64,000 bases of DNA, taken from contig NZ_ATZF01000014.1 of assembly GCF_000428065.1 (NCBI RefSeq), forward strand, positions 1 to 64,000, given 5' to 3'. This document shows, piece after piece, positions 17,115 to 25,728 of this stretch (the stretch's first letter is position 1; each line of letters starts with the position of its first letter). The notes below the pieces were generated by a model. The model had not been told where the DNA came from and did no database searches. It saw nothing but the letters and a program-made list of their open reading frames with translations. The position numbers and the translations under genes were made by a program. This DNA is from Shimazuella kribbensis DSM 45090 (GTDB taxonomy: Bacteria > Bacillota > Bacilli > Thermoactinomycetales > Thermoactinomycetaceae).

Positions 17115-17365
17115 ATAGACCTATGTCCATGTGAAAATGGTGCGATGCATCCTGCAAACTCGCCTGTAGAAAAAAAGGGGAAATAAGTTATAAATGTCCA
17201 CTGACGAGCTTTTAGAGATCCCCTATCCATCGTACCGATTTTCAGCATCTCGATAGACATATATCTACTGGTAGCAGTGTACACCTCCGTTTCTTTGTAT
17301 TTTTTTTCGATTCTTAGCACTTGTACATTCGGCTGTAATGGTATACACCTCCTTCCAATTTTCCT
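17111..17365 (-). other. Leader region with possible coupled small ORF before the amidohydrolase gene
   Basis: Two near-identical ribosome-site-like motifs, GGAGGTGTATACC and GGAGGTGTACACT, lie about 60 bp apart. After the second, a reading frame (VYTATSRYMSIEMLKIG ... FSHGHRSM) runs to a TGA that overlaps the amidohydrolase GTG. It could be a coupled leader peptide or a short protein of up to 69 residues. The coding character is weak. Confidence 0.35.
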
Positions 17366-17449
17366 TGATTGTTACCTTGCTTTCTAATGGGGTAACATAC
17401 TATCATGATTGAGTGGACACATTATACAATTTGAAGGGGGTCACCAACT

Positions 17450-17794
17450 GTGTTTTTTCCAGATGCAAAAACAAAAGGATTTAAAAAAGAATTTAAAGAG
17501 ATTGAGCAGCTAATGAAAAAGCTCGGCTTCACTCGGTGGGCGTGGGATTACAAAAAAGTTACATATGATTACAAATATACTGCGGATGGTGTCGATTATT
17601 ACCTAAGGCTCCCATGTCGCGTTATAAATGACAAGCAATTAGAGCATCCAAAAGCAATTGTAGAAACAGATATTCCTGTTTTTGCTCGCCATTTCTTCCC
17701 TCATGGATTAGATAATGATGTAATCGTACCAGAAAAACTCGACAAAGAAGTACACAAAAAAATTAATGAGTTAGAAAAAAATTTATCAGCATAA
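17450..17794 (+). CDS. yugN: YugN-like family protein
   Basis: A 114-residue protein of the YugN-like family, a Bacilli-specific group without known function. The family pattern is visible: WAWDYKKVTYDYKY, YYLRLPCRVI and the C-terminal FARHFFPHGLDND. GTG start with GGGGG upstream. Terminator after the gene. Confidence 0.8.
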   Translation: MFFPDAKTKGFKKEFKEIEQLMKKLGFTRWAWDYKKVTYDYKYTADGVDYYLRLPCRVINDKQLEHPKAIVETDIPVFARHFFPHGLDNDVIVPEKLDKEVHKKINELEKNLSA

Positions 17795-17805
17795 ATGAAA
17801 AAGAG

Positions 17806-17836
17806 AAGAGGCAGAAGGGAAACCTTCACCTCTTTT
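17806..17836 (+). terminator. Terminator of yugN
   Basis: AAGAGG-CAG-AAGG paired with CCTT-CAC-CTCTT, then TTTTTT. Confidence 0.8.
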
Positions 17837-17860
17837 TTAATTTATGTAGGAAAAGGGAAA

Positions 17861-17892
17861 AAAGAAAACTACCCAATCGGTAGCTTTCTTTC
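17861..17892 (-). terminator. Terminator of the Asp23 gene
   Basis: Minus-strand AAAGAAAGCTACC/GGGTAGTTTTCTTT hairpin followed by TTTTCCC. Confidence 0.75.
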
Positions 17893-17908
17893 CAATTTTT
17901 GTACCTAC

Positions 17909-18325
17909 CTAACCTATACCATTTTCTAGGCTTTCTTCGTCAAAATGGTTAGCTCTTTCTTTTATTTCAACGCCTTCAACTTTTACATTTACTTCGATCA
18001 CTTGAAGCCCTGTCATGTTTTCAATAGCTTGTTTCACTTCTTTTTGTAATCGGCGGCACACATCATGGATAGGGACACCAAACTCCACGATGACACGAAG
18101 ATGGATAGCTGTTTCCGATTCTCCTACTTCAACAGAAACACCTTTCCTCATATTTTTTCCGCCCACTCGCTTGGAGAAGCCTTCGGTAATACCTCCAGAC
18201 ATGCTAGAGATACCACTTGTATTACTTGCAGTTAAACCTGCAATAACGGCTACTACATCATTAGATATTTGAATCAAATTTTGTTCTGCCATATCGTTTT
18301 GCTGCCTGTCATACCAAAGCAGCAA
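17909..18325 (-). CDS. Asp23/Gls24-family envelope stress protein
   Basis: A 138-residue protein of the Asp23 family (YloU/AmaP partners), membrane-associated proteins linked to cell-envelope homeostasis. Typical blocks are ISNDVVAVIAGLTASNTSGI, GFSKRVGGKNMRKGVSVEV, AIHLRVIVEFGVPIHDVC and GLQVIEVNVKVEGVEI. I keep the TTG start at 18325 since AAGGGGGAG lies 4-5 nt upstream; the inner ATG (MAEQNLI) lacks a ribosome site. Confidence 0.88.
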   Translation of the reverse strand: MLLWYDRQQNDMAEQNLIQISNDVVAVIAGLTASNTSGISSMSGGITEGFSKRVGGKNMRKGVSVEVGESETAIHLRVIVEFGVPIHDVCRRLQKEVKQAIENMTGLQVIEVNVKVEGVEIKERANHFDEESLENGIG

Positions 18326-18438
18326 TGTGCTCCCCCTTCCTCTTGTTGAAATGATGAACGAGGAATTCTATGTCGGAAAATTCGAAAGGTAATGATACAA
18401 TTCCATTCTATACGACTTAGTCTACTATTTCAAATTCA

Positions 18439-19254
18439 TTAACTCACTTTGTATCCTGCGATTTTTACCATCATTTGCACTTGAGGATGGGTTAAATTAA
18501 CTTTATAGCCATAAAATATTTTATCTTGTATCTCTATTTCGTAAGGAAGCAAGTACTTCCCTTTTACCAATCGATTAAATAGATGATTGGATTCTATTTC
18601 ATCTAGATGAAACTTGCGAGATATATCGTTTTTAATCCATGTACTCCCATAACTTTTCCCTATGTTGTTCGGATCACGATACCATTCGTAAATTTGTACA
18701 ACCGTATTGTGAATCAAACGATCGACTTGAGAGAGAGTACTTAATTTTTCGACATTAAGAAATTCAAGTAAATTATGAGCTTGATCGCAAAATTCATGGA
18801 GCTGTGATGATTTGGATAAACTTTCATCCCATAGACAAAAGAGTTCTACTCTTTTTCCTTTTGACCATAAACGATCCAACAGAGGAATCATATCTTGATC
18901 TGCGCTGACTACTACATACGTATGAATTTCAGGGATTTGATACAATACTTCCATTGTATCTAAACATAGTTGTATATCAGCAGCATTCTTACGATCTTTT
19001 CCTTCTCTCCCATTGCTGTATACTTGATTTACATGAACTCGTTTTTTTTGTAAACTCATCATGGACAAGTCAACTTGTTCAAAATCGGCATATGCTTCCA
19101 TCATACGAATCGAATCTTTGCCATAGTACTCCGTAAGTCGTACAAACAAATTATGGGAGTCATCGGGATGGTCGGGGTCCATATGGTACTTTTTTAGCCC
19201 GTAATAAACATTTTCTAAATCGATGAAAATAGCTGTATCTTTCCGATAATCCAC
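18439..19254 (-). CDS. NYN-domain nuclease with C-terminal OST-HTH-like region
   Basis: A 271-residue protein of the LabA/DUF88 group. The NYN (PIN-like) RNase domain covers about residues 7-150 and shows the acidic metal ligands: FIDLENVYYG, KNAADIQLCLD and VVVSADQDMIPLL. The C-terminal 170-260 region (STWIKNDISRKFHLDE ... GYKVN) resembles an OST-HTH/winged-helix RNA-binding module. It probably cleaves or matures RNA; the target is unknown. GTG start with AAGGAGGGG upstream. Confidence 0.82.
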   Translation of the reverse strand: MDYRKDTAIFIDLENVYYGLKKYHMDPDHPDDSHNLFVRLTEYYGKDSIRMMEAYADFEQVDLSMMSLQKKRVHVNQVYSNGREGKDRKNAADIQLCLDTMEVLYQIPEIHTYVVVSADQDMIPLLDRLWSKGKRVELFCLWDESLSKSSQLHEFCDQAHNLLEFLNVEKLSTLSQVDRLIHNTVVQIYEWYRDPNNIGKSYGSTWIKNDISRKFHLDEIESNHLFNRLVKGKYLLPYEIEIQDKIFYGYKVNLTHPQVQMMVKIAGYKVS

Positions 19255-19430
19255 TTGTAGCCCCTCCTTCCATATTAACGCATGTTGGGAATATTCTCTG
19301 AATCTTATGGTTTTCCTGCTTTTTTCTAGTGAGAAACATTCGACTTTTAAAGGAAATATCTTGACAAGATTCGTGTTTTTTGTATGGGATTAATCGAAAC
19401 GCAAATGCTAAAACAAAGGAGTTCATGCAT

Positions 19431-20489
19431 ATGAATCAAAAATGGTTTTATCCTTTCCTTATTCTTTCTACACTTGGTAGCGCAGCAGCGAAATTTCTAG
19501 GTGGTAACCAGTCTCTACAGTTTGCACTGGCTTGTTTATCCCTCTTATTTTGGGCTGGTTTACTAGGAAAAGCTACTGAAAATGTAGCACACTATGCAGG
19601 GGAACGTTTAGGCGGACTATTAAATGCAACCTTTGGTAATGCTGCTGAATTGATCATCGCCATCTTTCTTGTAAAAGAAGGATTATTCGACATGGTAAAA
19701 GCAAGTATTACAGGTTCCATCATCGGAAATTTATTATTGGTACTCGGATTAAGCCTGTTTGTCGGCGGCTTAAAATTTAAAATTCAAAACTTCAACCCCT
19801 TACTGGCGGGTCACAATTCTTCCTTGATGATGCTAGCTGTCATCGCACTTGTTGTCCCTGCTGTGTTTTTACGCGATGTCCCCGCTGTAAAAGTCAATGG
19901 AGTCAGTCTTATTATTGCTTCCGTTCTTATCCTTGGTTACTTTTTATGGCTTTATTTCTCTCTTATTACACATAAAAAAGAGCTTGGTGAACACATTGAT
20001 GGCATGCCCAACCATGATCATGAAGAACCTGATTATTCAAAAGGAGTTTCTATTTTACTTCTAGTTGTATCCACTGTGTTTGTAGCCATCCAAAGTGAGT
20101 GGTTAGTACATACAGTAGAACATGTTGCAACTGCATTAGGCTGGTCTGAATTGTTTGTAGGTGCTTTCTTGATCGCCATCATCGGAAATGCAGCAGAACA
20201 CAGTGCGGCTATCTTCTTGGCAATGAAAAATAAAATTGGTGCAGCCGTAGAAATCGCAATCGGCAGCAGCTTGCAAATCGCTCTATTTGTCGCTCCAGCT
20301 CTTGTATTTATCAGCCTCTTATTCAATAAACAAATGGATCTGATCTTTACTTCTTATGAACTTACGGCCATTGGTGTATCTGCTATTATCGCCTCTTCTA
20401 TCTCACGTGATGGATCAACGAACTGGTATGAAGGTACCCTGCTGCTCATTGTCTATATCATCTTAGGTACGGTATTCTTTGTCGTTTAG
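19431..20489 (+). CDS. Ca2+/H+ antiporter (CaCA superfamily, CAX type)
   Basis: A 352-residue membrane protein with about 11 helices. Both alpha-repeats are clear: GLLNATFGNAAELIIAIFLV (around residue 60) and FLIAIIGNAAEHSAAIF (around 245), with the GNAAE(L/H) Ca2+-site motif in each. A His/Glu/Asp-rich cytosolic loop (HIDGMPNHDHEEPDY) separates the halves. Same length and type as B. subtilis YfkE (ChaA). Start at MNQKW: AAAGGAG is 9 nt upstream; an upstream in-frame ATG is too close. Confidence 0.93.
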   Translation: MNQKWFYPFLILSTLGSAAAKFLGGNQSLQFALACLSLLFWAGLLGKATENVAHYAGERLGGLLNATFGNAAELIIAIFLVKEGLFDMVKASITGSIIGNLLLVLGLSLFVGGLKFKIQNFNPLLAGHNSSLMMLAVIALVVPAVFLRDVPAVKVNGVSLIIASVLILGYFLWLYFSLITHKKELGEHIDGMPNHDHEEPDYSKGVSILLLVVSTVFVAIQSEWLVHTVEHVATALGWSELFVGAFLIAIIGNAAEHSAAIFLAMKNKIGAAVEIAIGSSLQIALFVAPALVFISLLFNKQMDLIFTSYELTAIGVSAIIASSISRDGSTNWYEGTLLLIVYIILGTVFFVV

Positions 20490-20505
20490 CCACTTTTGAT
20501 ATAAT

Positions 20506-20533
20506 AAAGCCCACGCTGTTAAGCGTGGGCTTT
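20506..20533 (+). terminator. Terminator of the antiporter gene
   Basis: AAAGCCCACGCT/AGCGTGGGCTTT, 12-bp stem with a 4-nt loop and TATTTATT. Confidence 0.85.
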
Positions 20534-20574
20534 ATTTATTGGGTTGATAGAGTATAGATTTCCAAAAATCATAT

Positions 20575-21339
20575 CTAATTGCTTCCCGTTTTTCTGTTTT
20601 GCGAAAAGCACATAAACAAAAAAACCATAATAATAGAAAGTAACAACGCAATAGTTAATAGAGCGATAGCTATTATCGCTGTAATTGGAAGCCATTCATA
20701 GACATAGTCCCAAGTAGCAGCCGGGTTAATTAATTTAGGAATTTGAGTTGATCCGTACACCAATAAAAGAGCCAAAATGAATAAAACACCCGATGCAATT
20801 TTGGGGAAAATGGTTTGTTTGAATTGGTATTTTTCTTTTTTTATTTTATTTAATCGAATAATTATCACCATTAGCATTCCTGCTACCCATAATAGACCTA
20901 CCAAAATAAGAATAGAACTAATGCGATCTGTCAGTCTGTTAATATCAGTCTCTGCAGGTTGAATGTTCTCCTTTTTTAATAGCGAAACGATCTCTTTTAC
21001 AAGGGAGATGTTATTGCTCGTATTGCTATTTGCCAAAACAGAGACAGCTATTTTATTTTTTTGATCCATCCACGTATATCCAGAATAGGTGGGTAAATTA
21101 CCTTCATGGTAGATAGATTTTATATCCTTTGAGAACATCCATCCGCCAAAATAATGGAATCGATTGTCTCCTATAGACGTTACAGGTTTTACTTTCAGTT
21201 GTGATGTGAGATTCAAGTGAAAAGACAACCATTTTGCCATATCTCCAATATTTGTAACAAGAAATCCAGAAGGTATTTGGCTCATACTTGGTTTCGTATT
21301 GAATAGTCTGGGAGCAAAAATGGATACGAAAAATCCCAA
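20575..21339 (-). pseudogene. C-terminal fragment of a beta-lactamase-family serine hydrolase
   Basis: About 254 residues. The N-terminal third resembles the end of the class C beta-lactamase/PBP4*-like domain (PSGFLVTNIGDMAKWLSFHLN, YHEGNLPTYSGYTWM). Then follow four membrane helices (ILILVGLLWVAGMLMVII, IASGVLFILALLLVYG and two near the C-terminus). The catalytic S-x-x-K and Y-x-N motifs, normally 150-200 residues earlier, are absent. The upstream DNA (21340-21600) shows none of them, so the gene lost its 5' part. Confidence 0.75.
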
Positions 21340-21607
21340 GCGAAAATATGCTTAACTGGAACGTCCTTTGGGTTCTTTACAACAGACGCGGAAGGCATGC
21401 ATATCAAGCTGATTCGGAACAAAATGTTAGTGAATTTGCTCATCTGGAGTCATACATGATTCTCCTTGTTCAAAGAGTAGAAGTAACGTTATTTTACACG
21501 AATTATTTCCTGAATTTTTTTATTTCAGTGTCGCACTTCAAATTACGATCCGGCATAGGAAAACAACACTATGGAGAAGAAATAGAAGAAGATAGGAGGT
21601 TATCATA

Positions 21608-21889
21608 ATGTCTATTTGGCGGTATGAACGAGAAGTAGAAAATATAAAAATCGAGATCGCACGTTTGGAAAAGAACATGAATGAAAAACAAGACGATTTC
21701 CAACTCGCGACAAGACGCGGGGATGAATCCAAAGCAAGGCAAGATCGACGAGAACAACTGCAAATAAGCAGTAAAATTCGACTGCTTACTCGTGAGCTGA
21801 TTTTAGCGGAACGAAAGTTGGACAAAGAAACCAAACAAGCAGATACAAAAATATCCCCTACAAGTAGTGGGGATATGCTAACTTTCTAA
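21608..21889 (+). CDS. Small coiled-coil protein
   Basis: A 93-residue, highly charged, all-helical protein ([20 protein letters not shown] ...). The strong ribosome site TAGGAGG lies 9 nt before the ATG. The last 12 bp overlap the 3' end of ylaN on the other strand. No family recognised; probably forms a coiled coil. Confidence 0.65.
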   Translation: MSIWRYEREVENIKIEIARLEKNMNEKQDDFQLATRRGDESKARQDRREQLQISSKIRLLTRELILAERKLDKETKQADTKISPTSSGDMLTF

Positions 21890-22159
21890 AAGAATCGTAT
21901 ATAAATCTGCTAATTTTTGTTCTAGCTCATGTAAAATCTGTTGACCATCTTCCCGATAGATCAATCCGACACGGACCGCAAAATCGATTTCACGAGACAA
22001 TCCGAACATTTGCGTGTCTAGTACCTCTTCATACAGAGGACATTTAGGTAGAGTCAAGTTGGCGAGTTGAACTCCGATCAACTGCTCTATCTTCTTCGCA
22101 TCTTCTCTTAAAAGGAACAATGCTTTTTGGTGAATATCGGTCTCAATTGGAGCGGCCAA
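21878..22159 (-). CDS. ylaN: YlaN-family iron-homeostasis protein (DUF1507)
   Basis: A 93-residue protein that matches YlaN closely over [20 protein letters not shown], a near-invariant stretch of the family. In B. subtilis and S. aureus YlaN is linked to iron metabolism: it is needed under iron limitation and binds Fur to relieve repression. TTG start with GGGGG about 9 nt upstream. Single gene, convergent with the coiled-coil gene. Confidence 0.95.
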   Translation of the reverse strand: MAAPIETDIHQKALFLLREDAKKIEQLIGVQLANLTLPKCPLYEEVLDTQMFGLSREIDFAVRVGLIYREDGQQILHELEQKLADLYTILLES

Positions 22160-22308
22160 GAATGAAACCCCCTATCTACCGTAGGAACACGGTTCTTTCT
22201 TGAATTTATATGTTTAATTGTAATAGACCTTCTATACCTATGCTACAATTAGTTTATCATGAACAAGATTATTTTACAAAAGTCGATAGAGAAGAGGATA
22301 TAGTTATC

Positions 22309-22674
22309 ATGCATGACATCATTATGCTAACAGGAAAAGTAAACTTCACCATCACCTTAGATCCCACTATTTGGATTTTTGATGACAGACGTTTTGAACT
22401 TGCAGACCGAATCCCAGAGACAGAGGGATTAGCGATAGAAATAGAACCCTTTATCCACCATGCAGAACCGGATGTGAGCACCACTCACGCTATTTGCCAT
22501 CTCCATGATGGGGAAAAAGTCAGTATTCCCATGGCTACATTAATGGCTAGTTATTTGTGTTTTGCCGTTGATGGGAAGCCGGTGAAAGACGGAGGCCCAG
22601 CTTTACTGTATTTTGCTGATGGGTCTAATAAAGGCAATCCTGTTGGTGGTATCAAAGAAATCGAATTTGTATAA
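22309..22674 (+). CDS. Hypothetical protein, 121 aa
   Basis: Starts MHDIIMLTGKVNFTITLDPT, after a GAGGAT-type ribosome site. A longer in-frame reading from 22210 lacks one. Beta-rich, acidic, with the blocks WIFDDRRFELADRIPE and GGPALLYFADGSNKGNP. The second is reminiscent of molybdopterin-oxidoreductase-like beta folds, but I cannot assign it. A terminator follows. Confidence 0.6.
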   Translation: MHDIIMLTGKVNFTITLDPTIWIFDDRRFELADRIPETEGLAIEIEPFIHHAEPDVSTTHAICHLHDGEKVSIPMATLMASYLCFAVDGKPVKDGGPALLYFADGSNKGNPVGGIKEIEFV

Positions 22675-22687
22675 AAGACTTTCATTC

Positions 22688-22736
22688 ATCCCCTAATGAT
22701 GACAGAGTGAAACTGTTTATCAGAGGGGATTTTTAT
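22688..22736 (+). terminator. Terminator hairpin
   Basis: ATCCCCT ... AGGGGAT stem with a 29-nt loop holding further pairing, then TTTTTATT. Confidence 0.65.
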
Positions 22737-22882
22737 TTTTTCCATGTCATGCAGATGAATTTAGGCCTCAGTCATAGGATGAAAAGCTAAAATAACAGCA
22801 ATGTTGCGGCAATGTGTTATGAGTCCACTCTTCTTTTGCTTCATTCACATATATTGTTACAAAAAGTAAAAGAGGGATTCAT

Positions 22883-23689
22883 TTGTCTGATGAATGTAAA
22901 AAATATAAGAAAAAGTATGAAAAGTATAAGAAAAAGTATGAAGAATGTAAAAAGTCGCTAGAAAAATGTAAAAAATCACATAGAGGAGCAACAGGGCCTC
23001 AAGGAATCCAAGGTGTTACGGGATCAACTGGATCTCAGGGGCCTCAAGGAATCCAAGGTGTTACAGGATCAACTGGATCTCAGGGGCCTCAAGGAATCCA
23101 AGGTGTTACAGGATCAACTGGATCTCAGGGGCCTCAAGGAATCCAAGGTGTTACAGGATCAACTGGATCTCAGGGGCCTCAAGGAATCCAAGGTGTTACG
23201 GGATCAACTGGTCCCAGAGGTCCAGGTAGATATTTTGGAGTGCAGAACAGTACAGCAACCGCAATTGCTGCTTGTCCCGTAACTCCCCCGTCACCTGCCC
23301 TCATTACTTTAAATGTTCCAGCAGCAACTGCGGGAACACAAATTAAGGTAGATTCGATGGCTAAGGTACAAATAACAGTATCTCAAGGATCGGGACCGAA
23401 TAATGATTCATTCCAATACGTGATTCGATATGAACTAAGAAAAAATAATGCTTTATTACCTGCTCCAAATGAAACACAATTGCAATTGACTGAAAGAAAA
23501 GGTAGTGTGAGAAACGATCCTAATATTGAAACATTCGTTCCGAATTTAACTTTTACAGATACAGCAACAGGTTCTCCAATCACATACACGATACATGTGT
23601 GTGTTACTCCAGTTATAGGAACTGTAAATTTTAACGTTGCAGATACCAATGTTGGATATAGAGCAATAAATGCTATTGTGTTTGATTGA
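22883..23689 (+). CDS. Collagen-like protein with coiled-coil N-terminus (BclA-like)
   Basis: A 268-residue protein. Residues 1-33 are a Lys/Tyr/Cys-rich coiled-coil-like segment ([20 protein letters not shown]). Residues 35-112 are Gly-X-Y collagen repeats in five 15-residue units ([15 protein letters not shown]). Residues 115-268 form a beta-rich globular C-terminal domain. Collagen-like proteins with a C-terminal trimeric beta domain decorate the exosporium of Bacillus spores (BclA); the missing signal peptide fits assembly in the mother cell. TTG start. CACATATATT upstream may be a sigma-K -10, but that is weak. Confidence 0.85.
   Translation: MSDECKKYKKKYEKYKKKYEECKKSLEKCKKSHRGATGPQGIQGVTGSTGSQGPQGIQGVTGSTGSQGPQGIQGVTGSTGSQGPQGIQGVTGSTGSQGPQGIQGVTGSTGPRGPGRYFGVQNSTATAIAACPVTPPSPALITLNVPAATAGTQIKVDSMAKVQITVSQGSGPNNDSFQYVIRYELRKNNALLPAPNETQLQLTERKGSVRNDPNIETFVPNLTFTDTATGSPITYTIHVCVTPVIGTVNFNVADTNVGYRAINAIVFD
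22985..23209 (+). repeat. Five 45-bp tandem repeats encoding collagen triplets
   Basis: Units 2-5 are almost identical at DNA level, differing by silent ACA/ACG changes; unit 1 differs at its first codons. Such repeats vary in number between strains by slippage or recombination. Confidence 0.9.
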
Positions 23690-23782
23690 TAAAAAGAAGA
23701 TATATCTAGATAGGCCAGGATTTCCTCCATTGGAATAATCCCAAATACCATAATAAATGGACTGATTAGCAATATCACTTAA

Positions 23783-23815
23783 AAAAGTAAAGCTCATATC
23801 TGAGCTTTACTTTTT
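23783..23815 (+). terminator. Terminator after the collagen-like gene
   Basis: AAAGTAAAGCTCA/TGAGCTTTACTTT (13-bp stem, 4-nt loop) and TT. Confidence 0.8.
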
Positions 23816-24037
23816 GTAATCGTGATGGTGCTGTTTTAAATACTTAGAGTTAATAGTGATGTTCAATACAATTTATTTTTTCAATCGAGAGTCTTTGAAA
23901 GTAAGAATGGATAACAAAAATACATGATTAGACTTTTCCATTTAAACTACCATATCAATATTTTGTTTTACTTTTCACAAACTTGTTTAAATTGTATAAT
24001 TATTACTGAATGATAATACAAAGTTGGAGTAGATAAT

Positions 24038-24883
24038 ATGAATGCAGTTATATCAACCTTTACAAATAAAAACCCTGACAAACTGCATAACGAAGACTTA
24101 GTTGGTTCATATGATAATGTTTTTTGGCTACTTGATGGAGCATCCAATCCAAAAACAAGCGAATCTCTCTTATCTACACAACAATATGTTTATTACTTAA
24201 GTCAAAAGATTATAGAGACTCTGCAAACTTCTTCTACAAACGCCCCACTTCAACAAATAGTGGCTACTTCTATTAAAAAGATTGCTGAACTTATTAAAGA
24301 TAAATATAAATCTGCATCTTTTTTTCCCAGCAGTACCATCGTTATGGTTCGAATAGCCGAAAACGAAATGGAATACTTTGTTCTAGGAGATAATTCGCTA
24401 GTATTAGAAATAGATTCAAGAGCGGAACAGATCAGCGATCAACGCTTGCAACAAATTGGTCCTGCTATAAGAAATAATATTGTTTCTTTATTGCAACAAG
24501 GACAGGGTTACTCTGCACCTGAGATAAAAAGATTAAAAAGTGAGTTGATTGAGTTAGAAGATACATATCGTAATCAAGACAATGGCTTCTATGTCGCATC
24601 GATTGATCCTATTATATGTAATCGTGCATTAACCGGAAAAAGAGTACTTAATCCTAGCCAGAATTGGAATATTGCTTTGATAAGTGATGGCTTAACACGA
24701 TTAGTAGATACATTTAGGACAATTCCTTCTTGGGAGAAATTCATTAGCTATTTAGCAAAAACTCCTGCAATAGAAGTAATTAATCATATAAGATCTATTG
24801 AGCATTCAGATCCTAATGGACAAAAGTTTCCACGTTTTCGTAAACATGATGATATTTCCATGCTCATGATTCAAAATAAATAA
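24038..24883 (+). CDS. PP2C-family protein phosphatase-like protein
   Basis: A 281-residue protein with PP2C-type metal and phosphate motifs: NEDLVG (around residue 19), WLLDGAS (around 31), FVLGDNSLVL (around 117), ALISDGLTRLVDTF (around 215) and KHDDISMLMI at the C-terminus. A helical insert (residues 135-185) replaces part of the usual core. It is followed after 11 bp by a membrane-anchored partner gene; both probably form one operon. Likely a Ser/Thr phosphatase in a signalling or conflict module; the substrate is unknown. Confidence 0.78.
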   Translation: MNAVISTFTNKNPDKLHNEDLVGSYDNVFWLLDGASNPKTSESLLSTQQYVYYLSQKIIETLQTSSTNAPLQQIVATSIKKIAELIKDKYKSASFFPSSTIVMVRIAENEMEYFVLGDNSLVLEIDSRAEQISDQRLQQIGPAIRNNIVSLLQQGQGYSAPEIKRLKSELIELEDTYRNQDNGFYVASIDPIICNRALTGKRVLNPSQNWNIALISDGLTRLVDTFRTIPSWEKFISYLAKTPAIEVINHIRSIEHSDPNGQKFPRFRKHDDISMLMIQNK

Positions 24884-24894
24884 AGGAGTTTTTT

Positions 24895-25608
24895 ATGCCA
24901 ATTATAGATAACATTGAATTAGTAATATCCTTAACGCTTAATATAGTTATCCTTGGAGGTATGTTGATTCGTATCTTTTCTAAAATGGGAAAAAAGAAAA
25001 GTGTTACAAAATTTTTTGGATCTCAAAAAGTAAATATTTTCTTCCCTTCACGTGATCTCGGTAGAGAACTACCCGTTATTGCCTCTGAAGATTTTTTAGC
25101 AGCGAATACATTAGCTGAGTTTGTTCGTGAACACGGGGCTACACCTAGCCTATCTTATCTACCTAATGATACTGATATGAATTTTACTACAGGAGATATT
25201 GTTATATGTGGACCAAAAACATCTCCAGCGATAAAAAAACTTCTTGAAATAGACCCCTATTATCAGTTTCGTGAAGATGAGAATGGTCAATGGAAATTTG
25301 TTGATCTATCAAGTCAAAATGAATTAATGTCTCCCATGGATAAAGAACAGTCCGAACAGAAAGATATTGCATATTTAGGTAGACTTCGCTTTCACCGAGA
25401 AAGAGAAGATACTTTTATTTTAATAGCTGGTATTCATGCAATAGGTAGTTACGGTACTGCTAATTATCTGAGTCAAATACAAAATATTCGACTTATTAAC
25501 CGAGAAACAGATAACCGATGTTTTTCTACGATTATATTAACCCAGTATCAGACAAACCCATTGCAAATAGTTTCAAATCATATCTTTATGCCAGTAAAAA
25601 AACATTAA
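24895..25608 (+). CDS. Membrane-anchored sensor-like protein of unknown family
   Basis: A 237-residue protein. One N-terminal membrane helix (VISLTLNIVILGGMLIRIF) is followed by a cytosolic domain with VNIFFPSRD, VIASEDFLAANTLAEFV, DIVICGPKTSPAIKKLL and FILIAGIHAIGSYGTANYL. Similar domains, as I recall them, occur in actinobacterial proteins next to regulatory or effector genes, where the GPK and AGIHAIGS blocks are conserved; no function is established to my knowledge. AAAGGAG lies 7 nt before the ATG. Partner of the PP2C gene upstream. Confidence 0.6.
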   Translation: MPIIDNIELVISLTLNIVILGGMLIRIFSKMGKKKSVTKFFGSQKVNIFFPSRDLGRELPVIASEDFLAANTLAEFVREHGATPSLSYLPNDTDMNFTTGDIVICGPKTSPAIKKLLEIDPYYQFREDENGQWKFVDLSSQNELMSPMDKEQSEQKDIAYLGRLRFHREREDTFILIAGIHAIGSYGTANYLSQIQNIRLINRETDNRCFSTIILTQYQTNPLQIVSNHIFMPVKKH

Positions 25609-25641
25609 GGAACATCTCTAACGATTTCTTTGAATCAACAA

Positions 25642-25669
25642 AAACACCAGTCCTAGATAACTGGTGTTT
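25642..25669. terminator. Bidirectional terminator
   Basis: AAACACCAGT/ACTGGTGTTT with an 8-nt loop, between the sensor gene and the convergent HTH-TPR gene. Confidence 0.75.
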
Positions 25670-25728
25670 GTTTATAATCTTACGATGTTACTGTCTCATC
25701 ATCATCACCCATATAGTTAATGGTGATT

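Noticed and set aside
21348-21608. Plus-strand 86-codon reading before the coiled-coil gene
   Set aside because: No ribosome site and no family. The region is more likely debris of the truncated hydrolase locus and the promoter of the next gene.
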